Below, piece after piece: positions 37,001 through 44,820 of a DNA stretch of 64,000 nucleotides. Numbering within the stretch: the first letter of the stretch is position 1; each line of letters starts with the position of its first letter. Below the pieces are notes generated by a model that saw nothing but the letters and a program-made list of their open reading frames with translations, was not told where the DNA came from and made no database searches. The translations under genes and the position numbers were made by a program. This DNA is from Congregibacter brevis (lineage in GTDB: Bacteria; Pseudomonadota; Gammaproteobacteria; Pseudomonadales; Halieaceae): assembly GCF_045689245.1 (NCBI RefSeq), contig NZ_CP136865.1:1426001-1490000 (forward strand), written 5' to 3'.

Positions 37001-39558
37001 ACTGCTCGAGATAGCACTGCTGCTTGCAGCTTCTTGATCCTTTTTTTGTCGACAACTGTGCCTTTCGGAAGGTCAGCTACGGGGTTTAGGCTTTCCCGTA
37101 TCAGCGTCAGGTATTCGGCGCGAGAGTCTCGGCGTTGCTGTTGTCGCAGTTTGTACGCCGGTGTCAGCGTCCATACATCCTTAGACGGGTCGTTGTTCAA
37201 CTCAACGAGTTGTTTTTTTAAGGTTGTAGTGAGGGTTTTGCCGCGCTTGAGCACCAGTAAGCCCAGCTTTTTGCCAAGTAAGTCGAGTGCTTGTGCTACC
37301 TCCTCAAGTACGGTTTGCGGTGTATACATCGAGTAGCGACCGAATGCGTGCATAGTCTGCTCATGGTGGCCGAGTATGACTGCGATCCAGGGATACGGGA
37401 TTCCTGAAGCGTGGAGTTGTGTGGCAATCCAGCGTCGACCTTCGTTGGGGGCAACGGGAAAGATCGATGAAAACCAGCCTTGCTGTTCTTTGAATGTTAT
37501 CCGGCGAATTTTTCGGCTGTTATTCGTTAGCCGAAAGAACAGCGGTATTGGCTGATTCGCATCTGCTCGGAGTAGTCGCTCGATCGTGCGGGCTGTTTTC
37601 TGTGTTGATCGGCTGCTATAGAGCGTAGCGGCAAGCCATTTAAGATACTCGCGGTAGGCATTTAGCTGTGCTTTTGCCTCAGGTGGTAGCGATAGAAGTC
37701 GGTAAGCTAACGCAGGGTTGGTTACTTTGTCGGCGATCAGGCAAAAAGCACCCTCAAGGTCTATCTCAGATAGCGTTCCTAGAGGGTCATTAATCGGCCT
37801 GAAACCCAGATAAAAGTGCAAAAGCACCAATGTGTATTTGGTATATCGGTCATGCTTTTCGTCAATCGACGATGAGGGGCTTCGGAGTACGGAGGCGGTC
37901 TCAGTCCGTAGTGCCATCATGCTCATGCGAAATTCTTCGAACTTTGGCGTTGAAACTGTTGTTGGCTCATCTACGATTTGTGATTCCCGCTCGTCATTCA
38001 GCCCTGAATTGACAGTGGATATGCCTAAGAGAGATTCGCATGCATCGGCGAATGCTCGCTGTAAGTCACGGTCACGGAGCCCCATATACCAAGCCATTGC
38101 AGGCATGGATGGGCGCCTTTGGTAGTCGAGCAATCCGCCAGTAAGCAGATTTCTGGATAGGATTAGAACTTCTCTGTGGATAAGGATACGAAGTGATTTG
38201 TTCTTTATGGCACTTCCGTTTAAGCGACCTAGCCGACGGATAATGTTTCTGCATGCTCGGTCCACATTCTTCATTTTGAGTGTTTCTGTGAACCGTGGTG
38301 AGCGAGGTATACGGAGTTTGACGCTTATGGATTCAAGCTGAGGATGAAAAGACTCGTCGTGATCTGCGGAAGGCTTCCATGAGGTGTTAGGTAGCGGTAA
38401 GGGTATCGTTAGCGTTTTGGGGATCATGGCGATTTGTGGGTGTTTTGCGTCTTTTGGATCTGAGTCGGTACCGTAGATAGTGGCCAGCAAGCGCATTAGG
38501 CCTGCATATTCGACTGGGCTCTTGTCCCGGATGGTAAAGAGAGATCTTAGGTAGTCGCGTGCTCCTGGAGACAGAAACTCGTTTGACGCCGGGTTGATAT
38601 TCTCTGCTTGGACGATCCAGAAGCGTTGGGCAGAGGTTGATTCTGCAAGCTTCCTTGAGGAGCGGATGGATTCTCTCGGTTTGGGTATGTGGATGCGATC
38701 GGGAGGCTCAGATAGTCGTCTATCTAGAAGGCTAGGCGGGCGATTTGAAGGTTTTGTCGTCTCTGGTCTTTTTCGCAGCCTCAGCTCCCCAATACGTCGC
38801 ACTGCAGGCGCTAGGTTAGGACGTCTCTGTCGACTTGTATTGGATGCCGCTACACGTTCCGCTACGTTGTAGTTGGGTGCCTTTACCGTTGGGATTGCAT
38901 TGGAAGACGCAAGGAGCGCTAACGACCGTGCAAACTTTCGCTCAACGCCTGCAAACGTCACTTCTGGGCCAAATGCCGTTCGCATGCTCAATACAATCTG
39001 GCTTGGTTTGGCGGCATAGGCTGACGATGGGATGTGTTGAAGGATGTTCCGCCTTCTCTCGCCGGCAGAAGTGGTCATGCAAGCAGTGCGTAACTCGTTG
39101 GCAACATCGATGATTGAGTTGCGATTGGGCGTCCGGTAGCAGTACGCCAGGTAGAGGTGTTTGAGTAGCTGAAGCAGTTCGGGGTTCATATCGTTGAACG
39201 TTGCCGGTTGCACCAACATCGCCGGGACCTCATTGCCATCTAAAACTTGGTCTTTGATGTATCGGTTGTCGTCGCTAACAGGATCCACACCAATGTTGTT
39301 GAAGCCACAGGCGATAAGAGCTTCCTTTGCAAGCAATAGATCGTTTGCGACTACATTTGTCTGGGCTGGAACCATCACGAAATTGTTGATGGGGATGTGT
39401 TGATTCAAGTCGGAGTTGATCGTATCGGTGAGGTGATCGAGCAGATCCAGGGCCCCGCAAAAATGATTGGCGTTTGTTAACTGAAAAGGCACCAGCAGTG
39501 GGGAGATACGGCCTGCCATTTCCCAGACCGGTTTATCTATTGCTGTGGGGGGCGACAT
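34087..39558 (-). CDS. Giant protein with two tyrosine-recombinase catalytic domains
   Basis: One unbroken 1,823-codon frame. Around residues 580-745: HFYLGFRPIND (box I Arg), then EGRRWIATQL in the position of HxxR, then VILGHHEQTMHAFGRYSMY with the late His and a candidate nucleophile Tyr. Around residues 1,330-1,535 a second, more canonical set: LGFRFGMRWSEAIYMRR (Arg I), HHLRHSF (HxxR, ~1,452), and LLGHAGIGTSVTAYSHF (His and Tyr, ~1,517-1,531). A helical core-binding-like domain (~1,150-1,300) precedes the second set. The N-terminal ~350 residues are unassigned. Typical integrases are 300-450 residues, so this is four times larger. The first set lacks the usual box II His and may be structural. 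Confidence 0.8.
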   Translation of the reverse strand: MSPPTAIDKPVWEMAGRISPLLVPFQLTNANHFCGALDLLDHLTDTINSDLNQHIPINNFVMVPAQTNVVANDLLLAKEALIACGFNNIGVDPVSDDNRYIKDQVLDGNEVPAMLVQPATFNDMNPELLQLLKHLYLAYCYRTPNRNSIIDVANELRTACMTTSAGERRRNILQHIPSSAYAAKPSQIVLSMRTAFGPEVTFAGVERKFARSLALLASSNAIPTVKAPNYNVAERVAASNTSRQRRPNLAPAVRRIGELRLRKRPETTKPSNRPPSLLDRRLSEPPDRIHIPKPRESIRSSRKLAESTSAQRFWIVQAENINPASNEFLSPGARDYLRSLFTIRDKSPVEYAGLMRLLATIYGTDSDPKDAKHPQIAMIPKTLTIPLPLPNTSWKPSADHDESFHPQLESISVKLRIPRSPRFTETLKMKNVDRACRNIIRRLGRLNGSAIKNKSLRILIHREVLILSRNLLTGGLLDYQRRPSMPAMAWYMGLRDRDLQRAFADACESLLGISTVNSGLNDERESQIVDEPTTVSTPKFEEFRMSMMALRTETASVLRSPSSSIDEKHDRYTKYTLVLLHFYLGFRPINDPLGTLSEIDLEGAFCLIADKVTNPALAYRLLSLPPEAKAQLNAYREYLKWLAATLYSSRSTQKTARTIERLLRADANQPIPLFFRLTNNSRKIRRITFKEQQGWFSSIFPVAPNEGRRWIATQLHASGIPYPWIAVILGHHEQTMHAFGRYSMYTPQTVLEEVAQALDLLGKKLGLLVLKRGKTLTTTLKKQLVELNNDPSKDVWTLTPAYKLRQQQRRDSRAEYLTLIRESLNPVADLPKGTVVDKKRIKKLQAAVLSRAVSRGLSAHQTLKLFDSVLRVIRRKGIRVAISSGTYVDPEPSPFTKKILQQYAEARELRHRWQQHLKRLGTEQRKSTIPSSSADVVTMAAISAALTGRLASAELLKRLATGNFTGFFLNGSFYTAICADEVEDVRNADNTFLWQADEATSSLLIQSLRVNSSHTFSDAPESDLYSSLLPANASPSDAIDQLAAAANVLNLIETPGIFRSITSRDVLHRSIQLSTVARLLSKKPLLAKSQTDSIPAPNNARDMLPTPTTTTTTPSHSLMRNELIVFRRWINRHANDHRRSIASDTKGKTHGFSRTLDNNLKATFADFLDTNRFTSDHGSSERNTTNALKDFIAYQCRETGGRHKKWTTIREYHQIVMRGIILVCPYEDFSSLPDYAFEDSYLMIIDCCPQSSRKKCLNALRQFHDFLMERYHAEPVDWSYVLAAGEWDFSETEASINPSYVFPWEYHRTLQSITNAPGDSNLKDQLAAQIILGFRFGMRWSEAIYMRRCDVIGEIGGKDFLLAVRSHRFRGLKTRASSRRISLIGQLDTLEKSILERVIAYSDTLFEFTPQARKRYLFHLIVGANAKIGLSDASAFVNQTIRLATGDSTSRFHHLRHSFCSAAMMVALDPIIQTGEHPLFTELRSALLQGVGLRKPHWPALWPATLFGPHSLQTVSNLLGHAGIGTSVTAYSHFWPITPLAEREPLKEMSDGVLSAFLGEPYSRIQQRRARARRDGQPTNLESLSSKVPDERLVNLTSYCQKRWTKRVPEVPDIHDAGALTTNIFHACRISLKHSVEATSIEQMGKVCNLDPEAFLRAAINAEQCTGFTRYEFKDSQSVKRATIPIAQLLAIGVILNSIASRIEAAPMEICDNWYSSLASAAPRFDRRYNRFRRDSDTDELDFANTLGDLKLSLSMQTIEPDLGTEADTEIRSDPSTADLYVSIFPGTLTTYSGFRHLLFMLILILRYRIIANQTNPSSVDGH

Positions 39559-39932
39559 CTCATCGTTGCCAGTAAACAGCCTTTCTGCGAGTGCTTGTGG
39601 TGTCGGATCTGATAATTTTATGGCGAAACCAAATAGTCCGTAGGATATTGATGTTTGAGACTAAAATATCCGAAATGTAGTTTAAAATGCATACATTGAA
39701 GAGGCAGGATTTACTCTCAGCTTAAGCGTTGTAGATCTTTAATATACTAAAAATATGTATTTAAAACAAATATTTGTGTTACATTGGCAGTCAACTGAAG
39801 TCTAACTGCGTACTTTACTTCCTTTCAAAAAAGTACATAAATTATACATTCATAATGCTGCTACCAAAATTCCCCCTTTATTTTCAATAATTTAGCAGTG
39901 TGCTCCGCGGCATCAAATACCTTCCAAATCCC
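39559..39932. promoter_or_regulatory. AT-rich, inverted-repeat-rich region upstream of the giant recombinase
   Basis: About 370 non-coding bp, markedly AT-rich from 39,660 to 39,900. It contains GGATATT/AATATCC (39643-39671, 15-bp spacer), a perfect palindrome ACAAATATTTGT (39766-39777), and GTACTTT/AAAGTAC (39810-39836). These may be promoter/operator elements or recombinase-binding core sites at an element edge. It separates the island from the ordinary SpdH operon. Confidence 0.5.
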
Positions 39933-41804
39933 CTAGCTACGCACCTGCTGTGCAACGGCTCGCCATGCCGCATCAATGGCGGAGTCTAAATAGGCGTGCG
40001 CTTCAGAATCGGAATTCGCGATAGAAATTCGACCGAACTGTGCCCGACCAATTTCATGCGGCGCCTGCCCTGCCTCCCATTGCGGATCGTCGAGTTGCAT
40101 GTACTCATAGGCATAGCCGTGTGCCCAACGATTAACGGTGATCGCTTGAATGTCCCTTTCGTGCCTAAAGCCGTATTCGCCCAGTAAGGCCTGTAATTGG
40201 TCCCGAACTTGCCGCTCGTAGGTTTCAAACGGCGTGCCGTAAACCTGATGACGCGAGCGACGCAGAATCTCTCTGCTCTTTTCGCCATCCTCGGGATCAA
40301 CCGATGGAACACCCATCATAAAAACCACCATAGGTTCTTCAGGCCCGTCGGGAGGACGGTTACCACCCGTTTTGGTGGCCGGAGGAACCGTCACCACAAC
40401 AAAAGGGTCATCGGGGCAGTTAACGCGACCAACACCCAGTTTAGAAAAGGCCTGCCCGTCGCCGAGCAAAACATTGACCCACACCAGCGGCACCTTCACG
40501 CCGTAATCAAGCGCTTCTTTCTGGTGCTGGGGTAACTGCGGACAGAGGTAAGGGATTGCCGCGTTGTAGCAAGCCAGCACACAGTGATCGCCGCTAACAC
40601 GAAGGGGTTTACCGTCGCGCACGTAATCGACATCTACCGTCTCGCCGGCAGTCTCACGCACGCCAACTACCGTACTATTGAGCCGCAAGCGGACGGACTG
40701 CTGCTCAAGATCCAGCGCGCTGTAATCGAATCGACTGAGCGCGATATCCTCAAAACCCACACTATCGGGAGCTACCCCGGGAATTAACTTGTGAACAAGC
40801 AGCCTCGCCACCGAGGCATTGCCATCCGGAAAATACAGAGATTCCAAACCGGACACCGCGCTATCAAGGAGCTGCGCCAGCAGATCGCCGAGCCAACTCA
40901 TACTTCGAATACCCGGACTACCCAAGTAAAAGGCCTCCAGAATACTGATCCTGGTCGCGGCAGGCCCGAACATGAGTTTGGGGAAGGGATAAAAAATCGA
41001 GATCGTATCTGTAGACAAACCAACCCGTTGAGTCAGAAACTCAAGGTAGCTCGTCGATTCAACGTATGCGGACTTCTCTGCCAGCGACAGCTCTTCGAGA
41101 TAATCTCGGTCACCCGAAATCAGTTCAATAACTCGATCTTGCTCCGAAACCGGCAGTGGCAGCGCGCGAATCGCGGACGGATAATCACCAATGCCAAGCA
41201 TCAGCCGTATCCAACTCCCCCTCACCTTTACATGTCCATCGGGGCCGGGGAGTGCGAACATAGAATCAGCATCTGCCCCGAGAAAATCAAATTCCCCCAT
41301 ATCTGCCCGCATGGCATCAAGGTCTACCCCAATGTCATCCAACAAGTTTTTGGAAATCATACTGTAATCACTGGGTCCATCGAGATTGACCGAACCCCCG
41401 ATGCCAAGACGCATATATCCAGCATGTTCAAACTCATTGCGCTTGGCATGCCCACCAAAGTCATCGTGATTATCGAGCAGTAGTATCTTTGCCTCAGGTC
41501 CCATGCGCTTCTGGTAGAACCTCGCAGCCGCCAGGCCGCTAACACCTGCTCCGACGACCACCAGGTCATAGTGTTCATCAAGCTCGTGATGTTGCTCTGG
41601 CTTTTGCCCGCCCCAGGCCAGGCCATGCATCACCTCAAAGGAGCCGGGGTGGTTTCCTCGCATCCCCGTCAACGACGGTGGATAGTACGTTGCCGCGGTA
41701 GATGGATCCGACTGCGCAAGCACTTTCTTGGACGCCAGCAGGCTGGCTCCGGCGGTGACGGCAACACCGTTTAAGAAATCTCGCCGTGTGATCTTGTATT
41801 TCAC
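39933..41804 (-). CDS. Tat-exported FAD-dependent oxidoreductase, spermidine-dehydrogenase-like
   Basis: A 623-residue flavoprotein. It has a GTG start with GAGGGA upstream, a Tat signal (TRRDFLNGVAVTAGASLL), then the dinucleotide fold DLVVVGAGVSGLAAARFYQ (~80-98) and LLLDNHDDFGGHAKRNEF, the latter characteristic of SpdH-type amine dehydrogenases. Length (~620) fits that family. SpdH oxidises spermidine in the periplasm with electrons passing to a quinone or cytochrome chain. It is the last gene of a TetR-headed operon. A paralogue lies at 60.7-62.6 kb. Substrate assignment is by family resemblance only. Confidence 0.82.
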   Translation of the reverse strand: MKYKITRRDFLNGVAVTAGASLLASKKVLAQSDPSTAATYYPPSLTGMRGNHPGSFEVMHGLAWGGQKPEQHHELDEHYDLVVVGAGVSGLAAARFYQKRMGPEAKILLLDNHDDFGGHAKRNEFEHAGYMRLGIGGSVNLDGPSDYSMISKNLLDDIGVDLDAMRADMGEFDFLGADADSMFALPGPDGHVKVRGSWIRLMLGIGDYPSAIRALPLPVSEQDRVIELISGDRDYLEELSLAEKSAYVESTSYLEFLTQRVGLSTDTISIFYPFPKLMFGPAATRISILEAFYLGSPGIRSMSWLGDLLAQLLDSAVSGLESLYFPDGNASVARLLVHKLIPGVAPDSVGFEDIALSRFDYSALDLEQQSVRLRLNSTVVGVRETAGETVDVDYVRDGKPLRVSGDHCVLACYNAAIPYLCPQLPQHQKEALDYGVKVPLVWVNVLLGDGQAFSKLGVGRVNCPDDPFVVVTVPPATKTGGNRPPDGPEEPMVVFMMGVPSVDPEDGEKSREILRRSRHQVYGTPFETYERQVRDQLQALLGEYGFRHERDIQAITVNRWAHGYAYEYMQLDDPQWEAGQAPHEIGRAQFGRISIANSDSEAHAYLDSAIDAAWRAVAQQVRS

Positions 41805-41872
41805 TGACTTCCCTCTGATACCTGAATTACCCTAGGAATGAATCGCCGCGCACTCGCGCTCACTTCCTGTCG

Positions 41873-42328
41873 CTACTCAGGCGATATCTCGCTGTAATGA
41901 AGGCTAACAACCTTCCATTCACCCGCAATCTTGTGCCAAACATCGGTCTCAAAGGCTCGCGAGGTGGTCACAGATCCATCCGGCCACCGCGTTCGGTTAT
42001 CGATGAAAGAGGTCGCAACAGCAGCGCCTCCATCAGCCATCACTTGTACCTGCAGGTCCGACATCTCGTTCAGTTCAACACCCCCTCCGCTTGCCATGAG
42101 CTCGGCCCACATCTGTCGGTACTCGGCGAGGTCCACCCTGCCATCGCCGACATATACGGTGGCGTCATCGGCGTAAAAATCAAAATAGGTTTCGATATCA
42201 TTAACTGCATAAGCATGATCAAACGCTTTGATCGCAGCATGAAGATCAGCGTCTTTAACGCCATGGTGATCAGCCATGACCGACAAGGACACCAGGGCAA
42301 GAACAAATCCAGTCAACATGTTTTTCAT
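41873..42328 (-). CDS. Exported SnoaL/NTF2-like protein (DUF4440 type)
   Basis: A 151-residue cone-shaped NTF2-fold protein. ATG 42328 has AAAGGAG seven bases upstream and begins a signal peptide (MKNMLTGFVLALVSLSVMA). The mature domain has the pattern AIKAFDHAYAVNDIETYFDF, YADDATVYVGDG, and the closing WHKIAGEWKVVSLHYS typical of SnoaL-like/DUF4440 proteins. These often act as isomerases, hydratases or binding proteins. It lies between the membrane protein and the SpdH-like gene in one operon, so it may handle the same compound in the periplasm. Confidence 0.85.
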   Translation of the reverse strand: MKNMLTGFVLALVSLSVMADHHGVKDADLHAAIKAFDHAYAVNDIETYFDFYADDATVYVGDGRVDLAEYRQMWAELMASGGGVELNEMSDLQVQVMADGGAAVATSFIDNRTRWPDGSVTTSRAFETDVWHKIAGEWKVVSLHYSEISPE

Positions 42329-42374
42329 CGGGTAACTCCTTTGGTATTTTTTACTCAGGCTACTCAATCCGCCT

Positions 42375-43106
42375 CTACCGACTTGCAAATTCTTCGCTGT
42401 TGGCAGCCTTGATCGCCTTACGCAAGAAAACCGCCATGCCTCCCACAGACACCAGCAATAAGGCGCCTATAGACTCAAACACGATGCCAACATCAGCACT
42501 CACTATGTTGCCGGTCAGCACCGCAATAAACAGCAGATGAAAAAGAACCCCGAACAGGCCTAATGCAATTGCTGCAATCTTGGCGCTTAAGGAGAGTCGA
42601 AAAAGCGCAGGGGCAACTACCAGACCAAATACCCCATACATCCAGAAGCCCAGGTAGTCGAAAGAGGTGAACAAAGAAAAGGACAAAGACGGATTCAGCA
42701 ACTGAAACAGCTGTTCAGCAACCTCGACATTCGCCGACAGCGAGGTCGATGCACCTACCATCTGGGGAATCGACCAAATGGCAATGAACTTGGGAATAAT
42801 AAAAGCGACGAGCGATATCAGCACGGCTATACCTGCAATAATCGCGCTTAAGGGGTGGGAGCCGCGCACCTGCCAGGCAGTGGCGGCAAAGACCGCCGTT
42901 AGTGTGAGCATCGCGACCATTTGCACTATCCATCCCAGAATGAACGCGCCGAGATTGCTGCTAAACCACATCATCCGATCTGTGAACGGGCCTTCGGGGG
43001 CATCCAGCGGGAGGAATATCGACGGCACCACCATGACAAAAAGGGTTATTGCTGACCAATACGCGGCTTTGTTTACCGTATCGTCGAGTTGTGGTTCTTT
43101 GATCAT
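42375..43106 (-). CDS. Multi-pass inner-membrane protein (DUF4386-like)
   Basis: A 243-residue protein with about seven hydrophobic helices (AITLFVMVVPSIFLPL; LGAFILGWIVQMVAMLTLTA; LSAIIAGIAVLISLVAFIIP; LGFWMYGVFGLVVAPAL; IAAIALGLFGVLFHLLFIAV; SIGALLLVSVGGMAVFL). Layout resembles DUF4386 proteins of unknown function. It is the first gene after tetR and its upstream region carries two copies of the operator, so it is probably the main regulated start of the operon leading to the SpdH-like enzyme. Confidence 0.75.
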   Translation of the reverse strand: MIKEPQLDDTVNKAAYWSAITLFVMVVPSIFLPLDAPEGPFTDRMMWFSSNLGAFILGWIVQMVAMLTLTAVFAATAWQVRGSHPLSAIIAGIAVLISLVAFIIPKFIAIWSIPQMVGASTSLSANVEVAEQLFQLLNPSLSFSLFTSFDYLGFWMYGVFGLVVAPALFRLSLSAKIAAIALGLFGVLFHLLFIAVLTGNIVSADVGIVFESIGALLLVSVGGMAVFLRKAIKAANSEEFASR

Positions 43107-43124
43107 AAGGCTGCGCCAGTTGTC

Positions 43125-43164
43125 ACATGTCTTCTGACAGGCTAAAACATGTCATGCGACATGT
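43125..43164 (-). promoter_or_regulatory. Double TetR-type operator upstream of the membrane-protein gene
   Basis: Two copies of an inverted repeat: ACATGTC-TTCT-GACAGGC (43125-43142) and the perfect ACATGTC-ATGC-GACATGT (43147-43164). The centres are 22 bp apart, two helical turns, placing them on the same face. A third copy lies before tetR itself. Binding by the adjacent TetR protein is inferred. Confidence 0.75.
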
Positions 43165-43218
43165 AAATAACTGAGACGGTGAGAGGCGCGCTTATCTCGC
43201 TCAGTGGACTCGCCGCAA

Positions 43219-43776
43219 TCAAGAAGGATATCGCGCATCAATAAATGCTAATGCCGTCTCGCGAACAGCATGTTTCTCGTTCTCCCAACGCCTGCCATCG
43301 CCGGTAAACAATGTTCCGCCTTCGAGCATTGACATAAGGCAGAGCGCCTCAGCAATGGACGAATCGCTACCCGCATCCGTAAGCGCTTGCTGAATCACGC
43401 TTAAATACTGCTCATAAACGTCGTCCACCAAGTCTGCCACCAACGGCTCAACCTGCTGCATGGCCCATAGCTGCGGCCACAGCCGATCACTCTGCAGGGA
43501 CTCTCCCGCGACATCATCAAGAACAAACACTGCGATATCTCGAACTCTAAGCGCGTCGCCGTCAGCGCGGAGCGCGTCAAAGGCCTTGGCGTACTCCACT
43601 GCTATATAAGCAACCAGCTCCCGGAGCATGTCCTCGGTGGTGCGAAAGTGATATTGCAAGGCACCCAGCTTCATACCGCTGGCACGTGCGAGCGCGCGCA
43701 TACTGAGTCCGGCGTAGCCCTCATCTGCGATGATCTCGATAGCGATCTGCAAGATCTCTTGCTTTCGATTACCCAC
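43219..43776 (-). CDS. TetR-family transcriptional repressor
   Basis: A 185-residue TetR regulator. The N-terminal HTH is complete (KQEILQIAIEIIADEGYAGL, SMRALARASGMKLGALQYHF). The helical C-terminal ligand domain follows. It is transcribed with, and lies upstream of, the membrane protein/SnoaL/SpdH-like genes. The matching operators on both sides of the gene indicate autoregulation and repression of the operon until a ligand, possibly a polyamine-like substrate, is present (inference). Confidence 0.9.
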   Translation of the reverse strand: MGNRKQEILQIAIEIIADEGYAGLSMRALARASGMKLGALQYHFRTTEDMLRELVAYIAVEYAKAFDALRADGDALRVRDIAVFVLDDVAGESLQSDRLWPQLWAMQQVEPLVADLVDDVYEQYLSVIQQALTDAGSDSSIAEALCLMSMLEGGTLFTGDGRRWENEKHAVRETALAFIDARYPS

Positions 43777-43820
43777 TACAGCTATTCCTCGAAAATTGAG
43801 ACATCGCTATTCAGCTTAAA

Positions 43821-43838
43821 ACATGTCAGTTGACATAT
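43821..43838 (-). promoter_or_regulatory. TetR-type operator upstream of tetR
   Basis: ACATGTC-AGTT-GACATAT, one mismatch from the perfect site at 43147. It lies 45 bp before the TetR start and probably gives autoregulation. Confidence 0.7.
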
Positions 43839-44154
43839 ACAGCCAGCGAATCCGAGTAAACGAACGCAGCCCCCTGAACATCCTGAGTCTCAGTCGTCGC
43901 TTTCGCCGCAAGAAGTTTGGCCGGCATCTTCGATGCCAGTTACCGGGACATCGAGGCTGTACGAGCTATGAATGTACGTTGTACAAATTTGAATCGACTA
44001 AGTAGCTCCGGCGATTCCCGCTGAATAACGGGGCTTTGCACAGAAGCTTCCAACGCAGACCCGTTTGTTCTCTTTGTACCTAAGACCGTGCGTTGCAACC
44101 CCGATCGCTTTTCCGTCGCGTTTGCAAGGCGAGAGTAAATGCAAATTCGCCGCC
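43839..44154. other. Intergenic region
   Basis: About 315 bp between tetR and the response regulator gene end. No family-matching frame. Includes sequence downstream of the response regulator; no clear hairpin terminator was seen. Confidence 0.35.
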
Positions 44155-44820
44155 TCAGATTAGTTGCCAATGAATCGCATATAGCACTGCCTGTGTGCGA
44201 TCCCGGCAGTTAAGTTTTGATAGTACCTGTGATACATGATTTTTGACCGTGCCTTCGGCGAGGTGAATCACTTCTGCTATTTCCCTGTTTGACAGTCCAC
44301 CGGCGACTAGGCGTAGGACCTCACGCTCCTTTTTGCTCAGGATGTCTTTGTTTGCTGGCGGCGCGTCTTCAATGCCTGTACTCACCTGGGAGACCAAGCG
44401 CGGCTCAGCGATAAAACCGCCACCTGCGACGTTTTCGATGGCCTTGATGAGCTTTTCCAGAGATACGTCTTTGAGTAAAAATCCATTGGCGCCGGCGGCT
44501 AGAGCTTCCATGAACAGCTGGTGATCATCAAAGGTTGTGAGCATTAGCACTGTTTGGGCATTTCCCGAAGCACGTAATTTTTTAACCAAGCTGATGCCAT
44601 CCAGACCCGGCATGCGAATGTCACACACCAGCACATCAACAGGGGCTTCTTGCAGTTGTGTCAGCGCAGCGTCTCCGTTTTCGCATTGCCACAGGGTGCG
44701 CGCCTCCTTGGATAGTTCGATCAGCCGGGCGATGCCCTCGCGAACAAGTACTTGGTCATCAACGAGGCCAACGCTGATCACGCTGGATGGTTTCCGCTCA
44801 GGTGCAACTGCAGTTGGCAA
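44155..44820 (-). CDS. NarL/LuxR-family response regulator
   Basis: A 221-residue two-component response regulator. The receiver has the acidic pair in GLVDDQVLVREG, phospho-acceptor Asp in LVCDIRMPGLDG (~66), Thr in MLTTFDDH and Lys in FLLKDVS. The C-terminal LuxR HTH reads SKKEREVLRLVAGGLSNREI, then VKNHVSQVLSKL. It overlaps the end of the histidine kinase gene by 43 bp on the same strand, so the pair is co-transcribed and translationally linked. Targets probably include the divergent DUF2141/carotenoid-oxygenase genes. Confidence 0.93.
   Translation of the reverse strand: MPTAVAPERKPSSVISVGLVDDQVLVREGIARLIELSKEARTLWQCENGDAALTQLQEAPVDVLVCDIRMPGLDGISLVKKLRASGNAQTVLMLTTFDDHQLFMEALAAGANGFLLKDVSLEKLIKAIENVAGGGFIAEPRLVSQVSTGIEDAPPANKDILSKKEREVLRLVAGGLSNREIAEVIHLAEGTVKNHVSQVLSKLNCRDRTQAVLYAIHWQLI

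Noticed and set aside
40791..41483. Plus-strand 230-codon frame opposite the flavoprotein
   Set aside because: Fully antisense to a gene with clear Tat and FAD motifs; composition is typical of a shadow frame.
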